Assembly: GCA_008638375.1 (NCBI GenBank)
Contig: VIRR01000581.1
Location: 1-64,000 of the forward strand
Reading direction: 5' to 3'
From: Nyssa sinensis
Lineage: Eukaryota; Streptophyta; Magnoliopsida; Cornales; Nyssaceae
DNA: 64,000 bases
Shown here one piece after another: positions 11,039 through 23,684 of the stretch. The position numbers and the translations under genes are program-made. Within the stretch, counting starts at the first letter, position 1. Every line of letters starts with the position of its first letter. The notes beneath the pieces were generated by a model. The model saw only the letters and a program-made list of their open reading frames with translations. It made no database searches and was not told the DNA's origin.

Positions 11039-13569
11039 CTAGCGTATGTATTCCTAAGAAAAGTTAGAAAGGTTGATTGCTGCCAAAATACCAATAAGCA
11101 AACTAATCATTCAAATTCTTGGGAAACAAGTAAATATATTCGGAGTATTATAATAGTTTTTGGCAAAGGGTTTATAAAATGAATAATCAGCTAGTTGATG
11201 ACATTTTCTGCATCAAATTTTATTGACACTGCACCTAGGATTAAATATGAATGCAATATGTGCAGCCCTTTCTAATTGACACCTGTCCCCATGTGAGGGC
11301 ATTCTGGTAAAGGAAACAAAGGATGCCCTACTGTTCAAGATGAAATCCTATACTTGAAAAAGTGTTGGTCTGTAGCAAAAATTTATATCATGCATAATGT
11401 ACAGTTGTTTATCTAAAACTCATATTAAGCAACTAATTGCAGTAGACTTGTACATAGTCACTTGATTTTGGGAAATCCTTCTAGGGTGTTTGGGTGTGTA
11501 TACATATGTGTGTGTTAATAATATATAATTGATAAGAAACAAAGAGATTATTGAATTGGGTTTTTTTCCCTTTTTTTGCTAAGAACTAAAATGGGTTACT
11601 TAACAGAATTTGGTCTTTAATTCTTTTGATAGCTAATTAGATTTTGTACCTGTCAAGCAGTTAGGAATGGCTAGTGCATTGGAAACCCTATGTGGGCAGG
11701 CTTATGGGGCTCAGCAATACAAAAAACTTGGAACTCAAACTTACACTGCTATTTTTTTCTCTCAACATGGTTTGTGTCCCTCTCTCTATCATATGGATCT
11801 ATATGGGAAATCTCCTCAAATTCATAGGCCAAGACCCTTTGATTTCACATGAAGCTGGTAAATTTACAATGTGGCTTGTTCCTTCTCTCTTTGCCTATGC
11901 AACTCTTCAACCACTAGTTCGGTACTTCCAAATGCAAAGTCTGGTCCTTCCAATGCTCATAAGCTCATGTGCGTGTCTTTGTTTCCACATACCTCTCTGT
12001 TGGGTGCTAGTGTTTAAGACTGGATTAGCTAACCTTGGAGCAGCATTGGCAATGGGTATTTCATATTGGTTGAATGTGCTCTTCCTTGGATTATACATGA
12101 AATACTCTTCTGCCTGTGCGAAAACCCGTGCCCCAATTTCAATGGAGGTGTTCCAAGGAATTAGAGAGTTCTTTCGCTTTGCTATTCCTTCTGCTGTCAT
12201 GATTTGGTAATTTCTCTCTTTTTTTTTTCCCAGGTTTTTGGAAGAGTTTTGGGGTTTTATTCGCTAAAATGATCTTATTCCTTATTGGCTTTTACTTGTT
12301 GATGACTGTAGTCTTGAATGGTGGTCATTTGAACTGCTTATCTTGCTGTCTGGGCTTCTCCCAAATCCAGAGCTTGAAACTTCAGTACTATCTGTATGGT
12401 ATGTTCTGTATATCAGATTCTGAACAACCTGGATATCCTAAAGATAAAATGGGAATTGTGAATCTGGGAATTCAGACAGTGATTCTAATTTTTTGTGTTA
12501 TTTGTGAACAGTCTCTCAACAATCTCTACACTTTATACAATACCATATGGACTTGGTGCTGCTGTTAGGTTCGGTTGAAACTCAATGTGTGCGCGTTCAT
12601 AATCGTGTTTCTATGAATTGTCTTTGTAACAGCCTTTGTTTTTTCAGCACTAGAGTTTCAAATGAATTAGGAGCCGGGAACCCACAAAGGGCTCGTGTGG
12701 CTGTCTTTGCTGTCCTATTCCTTTCAGTCACAGAGACAATTATAGTAAGCACAACCCTCTTTGCCAGCAGGCATGTTTTTGGCTACAGTTTCAGCAATGA
12801 GAAGGAAGTTGTGGATTACGTCACAACCATGGCTCCCTTTGTTTGTCTATCTGTGATAATGGATAGCTTACAAGGGGTCCTTTCAGGTTAGGTTTATTAC
12901 CACTCAATCAAATGTAGTCTGCACTCAAAAGAAAGATCCAATTCCGTTGGGTAATGCTGCCTAGTGTTTCTTTGAATCAGGTGTTGCTAGGGGATGCGGG
13001 TGGCAGCATATTGGGGCCTACGTAAACCTTGCTGCATTCTACCTTTTCGGAATACCCATTGCTGCCATATTAGGTTTCTGGGTACAATTAAGAGGAAAGG
13101 GCCTCTGGATTGGAATACAAGCCGGTGCTATTCTACAATCAATTCTGCTTTCTATAATGACATGTTTTATAAATTGGGAGAAACAGGTCTATACTCTTTT
13201 TTATCTCTTAAAAGTCATTTACTGATCTAACTTGAAATTCATTTCACTTCAATTAATTGGAAGGGAAATGGAAGGGGGGAAAAAGAGAGAAATTTGGAGT
13301 CTTAGAATGACCATTTTGAGTTTGGAAAGTTCAAATTTTATCTTTGCTTTTCCTCTTTCCTTTAAACAACAGGATTGAGCATTGTTGTAATTTCATGGAC
13401 AGAGATAATCAATCATGAACTTAACATCATAATTGGATTTTTTTCATGTTCTAGTCATAATATGCCATTTTAATATTAGTTTTTTCATGGAATTTTTATA
13501 TTGCAGGCAACTAAGGCAAGGGAGAGGATATTTGAGGGTGGATCTTCAACAGATGGTGGATTAATGTGA
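10075..13569 (+). CDS. MATE/DTX multidrug-and-toxin extrusion transporter, with one frameshift
   Basis: MATE proteins are membrane antiporters that export organic compounds from the cytosol in exchange for H+ or Na+. Seven exons fit in phase: 10075-10314, 11661-12206, 12312-12398, 12512-12568, 12648-12886, 12981-13186 and 13507-13569. Typical family blocks are seen: [16 protein letters not shown] (exon 1), [16 protein letters not shown] (start of exon 2), the stretch running into [14 protein letters not shown] across intron 2, [14 protein letters not shown], and [13 protein letters not shown]. Corrected length would be 478 residues, normal for plant DTX proteins. One extra T in the run at 11752-11758 shifts the frame at about residue 111 and would stop translation after about 143 residues. 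The start at 10075 is preferred over an in-frame ATG at 9958, which adds low-complexity residues. Intron 1 (1.3 kb) carries microsatellites and a 79-bp tandem duplication. The substrate cannot be deduced. Confidence 0.9.
10324..10355. repeat. (TC)n microsatellite in MATE intron 1
   Basis: About 16 TC units begin nine bases downstream of the exon 1 donor site. More CT (10763-10795) and TA (10795-10820) tracts follow in the same intron. Confidence 0.95.
10844..10999 (+). repeat. 79-bp tandem duplication in MATE intron 1
   Basis: Two near-identical units start at 10844 and 10923. Each has attttctatgttaaacgcac, then cccgtttgacaagccaacga, and ends in a CA tract. They differ at a few positions (gacgtccc against gacttccc). 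CA and TA microsatellites continue to about 11038. Confidence 0.9.
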
Positions 13570-14332
13570 ATGAGCATAGGCTCTTATGAACTATTTTTCT
13601 TCTTTACAGTTGTGAAAAAGAACTATTATCTGATTACAGAAATGAGATTAGAGCTCACTTTTGTTCATTTTGGTAACAGAACTTCTATTTATTTGCAATG
13701 GAATATTATTATATAGACTTACATATATGCTTACATTATGTGATTGTGTTTTTTTTACATATAAGAAATGGGATGGCATTGAACTGCAGCAAATGTAAAC
13801 CTTTGAATTAAGGTGACTGTAAAAGGGTCTCTTTTGGTCTCAAATTTGAGGAAGTGAAGTTTTGCTTAAAATTGCTACAATAAGAAAAAAAATTGTATGC
13901 TTGGGAACTTGGTAAAAATATTCCCATATCAAAGAACTTTCGTTTAAGAAAATAGGCGAAGTGGAAAAACATTGTGCTTCAGACTTGGGATTGTGATGTC
14001 TGGAAAGCACTTCCTTTGCAAACTATGATGAAGTGTTTCAACTTTCACAAATGGTTACTACCATCTTGTCAAATGTTTAGAAAGCAAAAATTCATATACA
14101 GTTAACCTCTTATAAGTAATATTTAATAATAAGTTTTTAATGAACCAATTTGGTTCCATGTTGGATAATTAATAATTTTATTACATACTAATTAATACAT
14201 TTTTTTATAATATTAATTATTAGAGAGATAAAAGAGTTATATATACTTGTATATATCCTATTTATGACATGTCTTGACAATTACATTTATTAATTGAGTA
14301 ATGTTAGTCTTACTTTCATATTTTACTATAAG

Positions 14333-14433
14333 TGTTTACTTTCATGAGTTGGCAGTGTTGTATTGGTTGGATATCCTTCATGAGTCGGCAGTGTTGTATT
14401 GGCTGGATATCACATAAACTCATGACGGTAAAC
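14333..14433. repeat. Small tandem repeat inside an inverted repeat
   Basis: The unit ttcatgagttggcagtgttg...ggatatcc is present twice with period 36 (14341 and 14377). Outer arms tgtttactttcatgagtt and its imperfect reverse complement near 14416-14433 could fold into a hairpin. It may be a very small MITE. Confidence 0.6.
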
Positions 14434-15526
14434 ATTTTTGGTAGAGTTTTTAAGCAAACCTAGCATTATTGTTATTAATTTTACATAATTGAAGTCAACA
14501 GTATTGTTAATGAAGAAAATTATAATATTAGAAAACATAACTTTTTTACTTTATGAGTTTTTTTTATATCAAAAGTTAATATTATATGTATTCTTTTTTT
14601 TATATCAAAAGTTAAAATTTATTAAAAAATTATATATAAGATTTTTTTTTCTGAAAATTATTCACATATGTATAGAAACTATTTTATCAGTTCTAATCAG
14701 TTAGAGTAGTAGTGTAATAGATAGTGCAAATGAGCAAAAACAGAATTATTTCAGTTTTAATCAGTTAAATATTCAATATTTTGCATTATTTTATTTCCCA
14801 TCTAATCCAATCATATTTGGTTCTACCTGATTTTTTTATTGAATTATCCAAACAGGACCTCGCCTTCTTCGTGCATCCGAGATTTTTTTTTTTAATATTT
14901 TGGAGTTGTTTTAATACTTTATTATCAAAATAAGATTGTTTGATATTATTAATTAAAGTAAGGTTGTTTTTTTGAAAACGTTAATTCAAGTGATGCTTTT
15001 GTTTTGAAAACGTTACTTCATATAACATTTAATATTTAAACTAAAAAGCGTCACTTCAAACATCACCTTCGCCCAAAATGATGACTTCAAATGACAGTTC
15101 ATACAATTGAGTTTTTTATTTTACTCACGCATTTGTTTTTTCAAATTTTTTAAATTTAGGTATTTTTTTTTATTATTACCTAAACTTATGCAAATTTCCA
15201 AAAAAAAAAAAAAGCTTTTAAATTAAATTTTTTAAACAGATAAAAATTCACTTTTATAAATATTTTTTAACTTAAAATTTGAAAACTTAAAAAGTAATAA
15301 ATTCTTACACAATTTAAAATTTATCTAAATAAAAAATGTCTGTTTAAAATATATTTTTAAAAGTATTTTATGAAAAAATATTTTTATAAAAAAAATTAAT
15401 TCAAAAATATTTTTGAAAAAGGCATTTTTAAAATTTGCATCAGTTTCGATAATAATAATAAAAAATTGCATGAATTTTAAAATGGTAAATAATTCCAACA
15501 ACTATAGACACTGTAACACGAAGAAG

Positions 15527-15534
15527 CGACGTCG
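15527..15534. promoter_or_regulatory. CGACGTCG palindrome (bZIP C-box type) upstream of GCIP gene
   Basis: A perfect 8-bp palindrome with an ACGT core lies 82 bp upstream of the start codon at 15616. Plant bZIP factors bind ACGT-core sites. A role here is inferred from position and sequence only. Confidence 0.35.
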
Positions 15535-15615
15535 TATTTCCCTGAATTTAACTGTTATAGACCCCGCAAAAACGCAAACCGTGAAGACTACCGCTGTCCC
15601 TGCAGGGATTGAGAG

Positions 15616-18464
15616 ATGGGAAGAGCAGCTAAAGAGCACCTGAGTCGAACTTTGAATGAGCACCTCAACACCATCCATGAATCCTTTCAGGTTCAACCCT
15701 TTTCACTGTCAGAATATATACATATATATATATATTATGTGATTGTGTATATAAGTTTTTACATATCTATATATCTTTTGGTGGGATACTTGATGCGAAT
15801 TTTTTTGAATATGCATGTAGGTATTGGATCAAACACCTGCTTCGTCTATGGATAAAGTCAGCTGGAATGACGTAATTAAAATGGGAGATCAAGTTTCCAA
15901 GCAAGCTACTACAGGTGTTCCTCCTCCTCTCCCGTGTGTGTACAATTCCCAGTTCTTGTCCTTATTTAAACATGTGCGCTATAGATTTTGTCCGATCACA
16001 GATGGGTTTTCTCAATTTCAACTGGTTTTCTTTGATTATTTCTTTAATTCTATGTTATTTGCTTGCCTTTTTTTTTGGTTAGTTTAGATGCTTGCCTGTC
16101 AATATATCTAATGTGTAATTCGCATATTGAATAGCATGAATTCCATAAATTGTGTCATATTTTTCTTTACCACGCCCTAAAGAAAGTAAGAAAAATAAAG
16201 TCTATGTTTTTTGTTCTGGTTTCTATCAATAGTCTCACGTTGTGTATGAGTGTACCAATATTCATCATATAGGGTTATATTGGTGTTTACATGCCAAATA
16301 CTTTATGAGAATGAATTAATGAACCCAGTCTTCCAGGAAATTAGGAAGAAGCATAAAAGATTCGTCTTGTAATAATATCCATATATTATGACTGTAAAGT
16401 TCGCCAAAATTTTAGTATAATTTCACTTGATTATCTTTGAAATAGTATCCCGCATGGGCCACATGTTCTACAGAATTGGAAGAATGTATAGGTTTTCTCA
16501 ACTTCAGGAGACGCTTGAGGTGGCCTTACAGGGATGTGTTTAGTAGGGACAAAACAAAAATTGCTAGTGAATATTTGCTAATTCATAGGAGGTTCGGACT
16601 TTATTTATTTATCCATTGCGTGGAGGGTAGCTTTTGATTCTTTCTCCTTTGCATGATGATGATTTTCCATTTATCTAAAACTTCTAAGGTGGCAAATATT
16701 AGTACCTCTATTCTTTTGCTTTTACCTTCAAAACTCTTTGCTCTTGACATGAGTTTTGGACGATATACTAATTGAAGTGATGGACTGATAGTTTCAGGTA
16801 TATCTTTAGTCTTGCAATAAGAAATACATAGTCACATCAACTAAATTTTACATATGTTATAAACTGTTTTCTCATACTTGGTTTTAATCCATTTTTTGTG
16901 TTTAACTTCACTAAAACTTGGCCAAGCTTTGTGGCATCTTTTAGACTAATCTTCCTGGGACTTTCAATGATGTTGCCTATTGAGTTTGGTGGTCAATAAT
17001 ATTAGAAGTGCTGTAGAAATTTTCTTTTTTATGCTGCATGTTTCATGCATAAGTTCTTTTGATAATAGTTGAATAGCACCTTTACTAAAATGCGATATTG
17101 ATTGATCTTCAAAAGCACGGGATGGTTGAATATGAAGTCTTATCGCATAATCACCACTAACGTTGTCCTCTCCTGAGGTTAGAAATGTGGAGATACCTTT
17201 CCCGTCACCCGTTGGCTCTGACCGCCACAGGTTAGCAACATAAAGAGTGAATAAAGGTTCATTGGGGCATTTTCTTCGACAGCTGAACTATCATCATCAA
17301 TTCACCATTCTTAAACCTAGACTTTTTTGGGCATATTCAAAATCCCGTAAGCTTCACTCTAAAGCATTCCTATTTAAAAAGGTATGTGGATTCTGGATAA
17401 AAAAATATGGATATATATCATTCTCCTTCTGGCGACCAAACCATTGGACTTCTTGCTATTCTGAATTTTGTATCTTCTTGTCCATCTTGAAAATTCTTTC
17501 TTTGTTGTTCAGACTTCAGAGTGCATCCAGCTCCCGCCCCTAGAGAAGCACTCCGGAAAGTGAACTCTTACACATACATACATTAAATGTTTATAAACTT
17601 ATACAGATTTTTTTCAAAGCCATAGCTTCCAAATACCTGGGCTGTTTTATCTCACTGAAGATATTAGTTGGGTAGTTTAGCTCATGCTTTTTGCTTTTAT
17701 AAACTTCCTGATGGGGCATCTAGATGTCCCATGGAATTGAATTACACTATTGTGTTATATATACAAATTTCTACAAGTACATCTTTGATAATGAGGCCCA
17801 TTAACCCAATGTCTCGTATTGATACAAATGATACTAAATTTGAGTGTTTCTGTCTCATATAATCCTTGTACTGATCCCAGATCTTCAATAATAGTGCTCC
17901 TATTTGCTATAATGGTCCTTATTTTGAGATGATGGAGTTGTAGTTTGTACCTTAAAGATGTATGGAGGAACACAATGAAGCCATTTAATTTTCTTGGGTT
18001 GTCCAAACTGGCCACATAATTTGAAGCTCTAGAACCTAGATATCAACCTAGGCACTATTTTGGTCATAATTTTTTGGGTATCAATTATTGCAGCACAGGG
18101 ACTTTATATTTATTTATATTTTATGATTTGTTTTCGTTATTTACTCCTTAAGAGTGGAGGGGATGGCGATACCAGTTGCCCATTGCCTTTTTTTCCATGT
18201 ACCATAATGGAGTGGGTGTCAAGTCATTAATTGTGTATTCGGCTTACTCTGCAGTTGGAATGCTATGGACTGGAGAAAGACCAGAAATTAAGGCACTTGA
18301 GGAGAACATGGCTGGATACTTCAATACGCTGCAGGGTTTCCTTTTGCTTTCCCATGGAAGTACAGTGGGTGCAGGACCTACACTTTCTTCCTCCATCCAT
18401 GCATCCGTTAAGCAAGTTGTTGATTCCAGTTTCATGCTAATGAAAGAGTCTGTCCCTTCCTACG

Positions 18465-18539
<75 letters not shown>

Positions 18540-21500
18540 AACTGTCAAACATGCGTGCACGCGTGCGCGCACATATGGCAGTGATCCTGCACGTGCCGTG
18601 GATCATGGGAAAACAGAGCATTTTCCAAGTAGCCATGTATGCATAATTTTGGTGTTGGCCCTGTTGGAAAAATGGTTAAGGGGGCAGAGTTTTATTTTGG
18701 GAGGATAGGAATAAAGGATCTGGCTCTTGATTGTCAAGGAATGACATTTGGAATCTAGTTTCTAACTTTCCAGATAATGTGGTGACCATAATGCCATGTG
18801 GAAAGTGTGGTCTCAACTGTTGGAGTTGGCCAAGTCTTTTCACATAGCAGTGAAATTCAAAAATGACAAAGTTGGACTTCCTTTAATTTTTGTCTTCTGT
18901 AAGCGGTTTGTAACCCATGATTTTCTTGTTTTGCTTGTATAATAATTTTCACTGGGTAGTGGCCACTTCTATAAGTATATTTGTTATGCATATGATATAT
19001 CAAAATTTATTATCTATCCCAAAAAAATATTATAATGTATCAAGAAAAGGGCTACAGAAGTAGACGGATCATTATATGTAGGAGCAAACATTTGGTCCTT
19101 GGTATTAGGGTTGAGTAAAATGTTTGTATCCTAGAAATCTGCATGTTTTTGTCCTTTGGATCAAGAACTATACATTCACTGTTCCAAACATTAGTTTTAG
19201 CAGTTCAAAAAAAATTCATCTTACTTTTCCCCATATATATCCTTTTTTTCTTATTTATAGAAGAAAATTGCATTAAGAAAAATTCACTTCTAGGAAAAAC
19301 AAGAGGCCTCAGGTCTTCAGCCACAATCTATTATGGTGTAACACAAGAGTATACTACACTCGAAGTAAATCCAAACTATGACCTAAATTGCAGAACAAGC
19401 TGAAGCTCTAGTAGCCTCCATAAATACATTCTGAAAGCTAAACTGTAAAATTTCCTGAACCAGACTTCCAATCTTCCGGGGAATATGAGTTTGTACTTTG
19501 TCCAGAGCAGCTGATTGACAACTATATAGTCCCCTTCAGCTTGAGCAAAGTTGGGGAATGAATTCAAACCTATCAAAGTCAATGTTTTCAAGGGATGAAA
19601 AGAGGCAAAGAATATGGCGTGTTAAGAGTTCAATGTTTGTACGATCTTAATCGACATCCAGAAAGCATGTAAATTTAAGATAAATTTGTGTTTTGAGCCT
19701 CTTGAAGTACTACTCACTTAGATACCAAAAAAAAAAAATGAAAAATGAAAAATGAAAAAAGAGGGGGGAGCTTGTAAATTCTAATATAATTTTGTGTTTA
19801 CAATTTGTAAATTGCCAAGCCATATTTACAGGAAAACGTTAATACATATTTACTGGAAAGTGTTAATACTCTCGCAATCCCCGTTTTGGTATGTATGATC
19901 CAAAATAGCGAACAATAATGTTCCAAAACACTAAATTTAACAATCTAATTTTTTTTTTCTTAGTTCAACTCAACAAAGCCTTATCCCAACTATTTGGGTT
20001 CATTACATGAATTTTGTAATGTCATTTCACTTTATTTAATGCCATTCTCGTAGTTAAATCGAACTCAACTTAACTCAACAAAGCTTTATTCCAATTCTTT
20101 GGGGTTGGTTATGTGATTCTTATCTCGTCTTTATTCTTTATTTAAGGTCATTCTCTCTATTAGACCACACATTATCATATCTTTTTTAACTACATCTACC
20201 AAACTTAATTTTGGCCGCCCTCGCCTCTTAACACAACTCTCAATATTAACCATGTCGCTTTTTGTTACTGGTGCATTTACTGGTCTTCGGTTCCCGCAGT
20301 TAAATCACACATTATTATTTCTTTTCTTTACTATCTTTATCAAAGTTAATTTCGGTCACTCCGGTCACCTGATACGACCCCCGACATGAATCATGTCGCT
20401 TTTTCTTAGTTGCACAGTTAAGAAGACAACGTAAATCAATATAAAAAGGTATAGTTTGTTCAATGTTTTAACATGTTTCATTCCAATATAATAAATTTCT
20501 ATAACTATATGAATAACGTGTACACGTTAATATATTAATTCCCATTACTTGTCTTTGAGTGAAAAGAAGAAAATACTCTTACAATTAGACTACCTCATCG
20601 TACTCTACCCATTCATCTACTCAAACTTGCCTAATAGTGTACCACATTTGTATGTAGTGTATTGCATTCCTGTTCTCCACCCATTGGTAGGTTCCCTCCC
20701 ACTCCTGCATCGGTCAGACCAACAACAATAAATGGCCTTGACATCTAGAAAGCTTGTAAGTTTTAAGATAACTTCGAGTTCTTGAGCCTCTTGAGGCATT
20801 ACCTGCTTGGATTAAAAAATGCGGGGAGTACCCCCAACATACACATATAGTCATAGTTTATCAAGGGTCATTGCCTGGTGCAATACCGTGCATTGGTGGG
20901 TTCCCTCCCAACCCACATTGGTGGGTTCCCTCCAACGGCCATAAGTGGCCTTTTCAAATCTAGAAATATTTCTCCAGGTTCCAACTAAGCAATAATGATA
21001 GAGTTACCCCAGATGCCATGTTCTTGAGTAGGTGGCGTTCACCTAGTCCATTTTGTGCCATAGTGATCCATATCTTGGTAAAATTGTTCAGGATTAAATA
21101 ATTCCTACGAGATTAAAAATTATATGCTCGTCAATGGGTATGCTAGAATACAGTATATCTTTTTGCTTTTACACCAGGTTGAGTGTCATCAGTGCTTTAT
21201 TGCACCTGGATTAGGCCATGGGCTGGTTGTCACTTTGTACAGTTCTTTCAAGATCAGTACGTCCAATTATATCCAGTTAAATCAGGATGATTTCTGACAT
21301 GATTTTTGTTTTTCATGCTTTAATTGAGCCAGTCTCTCCGCAACTATAAATTTATGTTTGGTTAGTGCCCTTTATCCACTGTAAGGCTGTTAATTTCAAG
21401 TTATTTATATTTTGTAATGACATTATTTAACTTAAAAACTGAAGTATAAAATGCCTGGATTGCTTAATCTTATTGTATCATTAAGAGGTAAAAGTGGGCG

Positions 21501-23684
21501 AACTAATGGAGGCCAAATGTTGCGAAGAGAGTATGGAGTTGACCGCCTGCATTGAGACCATTATGTTTCATCACCTCTGTCCAGTTACAGTTTTCACTTC
21601 TCACCAAGTTATTATCACCTAGAACATGGTTTATAGTTTTATACTGTAGTATTTAACAAGAACAAAATTTGATTGTGGTGTCCAAAGTAAACACGAGGTG
21701 TTTGACACAATAACATTGCAACGGTAAATTGTAGCAGTAGTGCGAGTAAATCATGGATATTAGTGTCCAACAGAGCAACAAAGCAAACATAGAATATCCT
21801 TGTTATGTAGCCATGTAGGCATGGTTCAGTCATAATAAGGAGCAACCTATAAGAAGTTTGGATATAATAACCATTGACGCATATTAGAAAATATCCCGTA
21901 TAAAAGTTAAAATGCAAGTTGAGAGAGAGAGAGAGAGAGGGGGAAGGGGGGGTTGAAATTCAAAAGAACCTATCATCCTAAACAGTCCATGTTTTAGTAA
22001 CTTCCTTGGTTTCTATATGTATTTGGGAATTGATGATTTTGGTCATCCGAAGCCATGTAAATGACTTTGATGGCACAAAGTCCCACTAGAAGAGCGAGAT
22101 TACAGTCATTTAGCCTGGCTTGACATTAGGCTGTTTTGGGTACTACTAGAAAATGACGATTAGACCAGAAGAACTTCAATCACTCCGGGGCATATAATAA
22201 ATCATAACTTTATTGAAGCAACCTGTTTCATTCTCCAAAAAGTAGGAAGAGTATTTCTTTGTTTTGTGGGTACTCATTCACACATTGTTTATTCATCTCG
22301 TCGTATGGACATTAGTGTGGGGGGCTTCATTGACCTGGATAATTTAAAGAGGGGGATTTCTTTTAGCTAATAGATGCTCCGTGTGTTGTGTGGGGGAAGA
22401 GACTATCAACCAGTTGTTCCTTCATTATCCAGTTGCCCAAGGGACATGGAATCTCATTCTTACCCTTTTTGGCCATATGTGGGTTATGCCGTGGTTGGTT
22501 GGTACTTTGGTCAAGATGTAGCATGCCACTCGAGTCTCTTGTAGTGTTAGAAGAGTGTGGGGGCTCGTTCCTTTTTGTATATTTTGGTTTATATGGAAAG
22601 AAAGAAATAGCAGAATGTTTGAAGGGGAGGTAACTTCTCTTAATAGGTTCAAAGATAGGGTATTACACTTTCTATAGTTTTGGGTCATGGAGTCATATCC
22701 TTGGAATATTGATTCTTCTGTTGAGTTTTTTTGTGCCCTTCTGAGCTTCTCTAATAGAATTTCCTTTACTCATTAAAAGAATCATTCATCATCTCAATTT
22801 ATCACTCTAAAACTACTAATCAAAACGATAGATAGATAGATATATATATATATATATAACACTTAAATTTAGACTAATTTAGCTATCATAATGATGCATG
22901 CCTCAATTGAACATCTTGATTTTTATCCTCTCGAACAAACATGTAATTTCTCTTGAATGAATGTACAGGATCTCACAGTAAAGACCAAAGACTCTCAATC
23001 CCTCAGTTAGTTGGCATGGTGTGGGATGCATGTTCTGCTCTTAAAAAGACTCCTGCCACAAATATCACAGCAAAAGGGCGAGCAATGACACAAGTTGCGA
23101 TTTCCATGAAGGACGTTCTTCGTGAAATGAAGGAGCTCAAGCCAGCTTCCTCTGACCCAGCAGATGAAACTTCTGATGAAGCTTCTGTCAAAGCAGAAAG
23201 TGAGCCTCATGGTAGTGATAATTCATTCATGGGCGATCTAGGCAACGACCTGTCAGCTGAAGAAATGAAAATTGCTCATTTGGCTGTTAATGTTGTGTCT
23301 GAAATGCTTGTAGTCATAAAAGAACTTATCCGCTCCATCACAAGCTTGCTTAAACAGGAAAATCCAGATAATGGCAGCAATTTTGTGAATTCCTTGGAGA
23401 GATTGTTGCAGCTCTGTCAAGGAATTGGAGTACAGATTGATGAACTTGGAGCTTGTCTTTACCCCCCACAAGAAGTTCCTGCCATTAAGGATTCTTCAGA
23501 AAAGATATCCAGTATTATTGATGAAATGCAGGTAGAGGTAGAAAATCTTGAAGGCTCTTCAGAAGCTTTCTTCCAAGCATGCATTGGTTTAAGGAATTCA
23601 TTGAGACAATTGGAACCCGAACTAGATTGCTCCACTACTGCTGATCTGGTACCCAAAATGCAGAGCCTTGTTGTCAATAATTAG
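15616..23684 (+). CDS. Cyclin-D1-binding protein 1 homologue (GCIP/CCNDBP1 family)
   Basis: In animals GCIP binds D-type cyclins and other factors and restrains cell-cycle entry. The plant role is poorly defined. Four exons join in phase: 15616-15690, 15821-15914, 18255-18464 and 22969-23684, giving 364 residues. Visible family features are the N-terminal LNEHLNTIHESFQ helix and the conserved middle (GYFNTLQGFLLLSHGSTVGAG). The last exon has VGMVWDACSALKKTPATN and then a long helical C-terminal half with an acidic stretch (EAELK-type, SDPADETSDEASVKAESE). Intron 2 is 2.3 kb and intron 3 is 4.5 kb. Intron 3 starts right at a 50-bp CT tract and contains a LINE fragment. The gene is convergent with TatC, the stop codons lying 0.9 kb apart. 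No frame defect was seen. Confidence 0.88.
18467..18539. repeat. (CT)n(CA)n compound microsatellite at a 5' splice site
   Basis: About 25 CT units followed by about 12 CA units. The tract begins two bases after the GT of GCIP intron 3 (GT at 18465-18466), so the donor site reads G|gttctctc. Confidence 0.95.
19955..20410. repeat. Dispersed repeat in tandem-like, degenerate units (GCIP intron 3)
   Basis: The phrase caactcaacaaagccttatc...tttgggtt occurs near 19969 and again near 20066. The phrase accacacattatcatatc...actacatctaccaaacttaa near 20163 recurs as aatcacacattattatttc...atctttatcaaagttaa near 20304. The phrase catgtcgctttttgttac near 20251 recurs near 20391. This looks like two or three eroded copies of one repeat. 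I do not assign a superfamily. Confidence 0.55.
20685..20945. repeat. Short repeats with ggttccctcc motif
   Basis: The phrase ttggt(a/g)ggttccctcc occurs at about 20684, 20893 and 20920, each time followed by similar sequence ending in ataa(g/a)tggcc. A nearby block (aagcttgtaagttttaagat near 20750) also resembles 19664-19720. Origin unknown. Confidence 0.6.
22335..22780 (+). mobile_element. L1-type LINE 3' fragment (zf-RVT part) in GCIP intron 3
   Basis: Read across frames, the sequence encodes pieces of the zinc-binding domain found at the C-terminus of plant LINE reverse transcriptases: LDNLKRG, then VGEETINQLFLHYPVAQGTW, then CIFWFIWKERNSRMFEGE. The 3' end carries the usual actcattaaaag tail near 22770-22780. 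It is 5'-truncated and frame-broken. No target duplication could be delimited. Confidence 0.75.
22831..22858. repeat. (GATA)(TA)n microsatellite
   Basis: Three GATA units run into about nine TA units, 110 bp before the last exon of the GCIP gene. Confidence 0.9.

Larger units (their letters stand above)
13570..15615. other. Intergenic region between MATE and GCIP genes
   Basis: It contains the presumed MATE 3' UTR (from 13570), AT-rich sequence, and a two-unit 36-bp tandem repeat at 14341-14413. That repeat is flanked by an 18-bp inverted repeat (tgtttactttcatgagtt against aactcatgacggtaaaca). No gene, tRNA or complete transposon was recognised. Confidence 0.6.

Noticed and set aside
10836..11042. 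CA-rich block looked at as a CRISPR-like array
   Set aside because: Only two units of 79 bp made largely of microsatellite in a plant intron; a simple tandem duplication.
18176..18646. Long plus-strand frame ending in Ser-Leu and Thr-His repeats
   Set aside because: It contains the real GCIP exon 3 but reads through the donor site into the CT/CA microsatellite; the tail is repeat-derived.
22953..22968. In-frame ATG at the head of the last GCIP exon frame
   Set aside because: It lies before the acceptor cag at 22966-22968 and is intronic; exon phase from exon 3 fits only the 22969 start.
23003..23677. Minus-strand frames opposite the last GCIP exon
   Set aside because: Antisense shadows of a well-supported coding exon.
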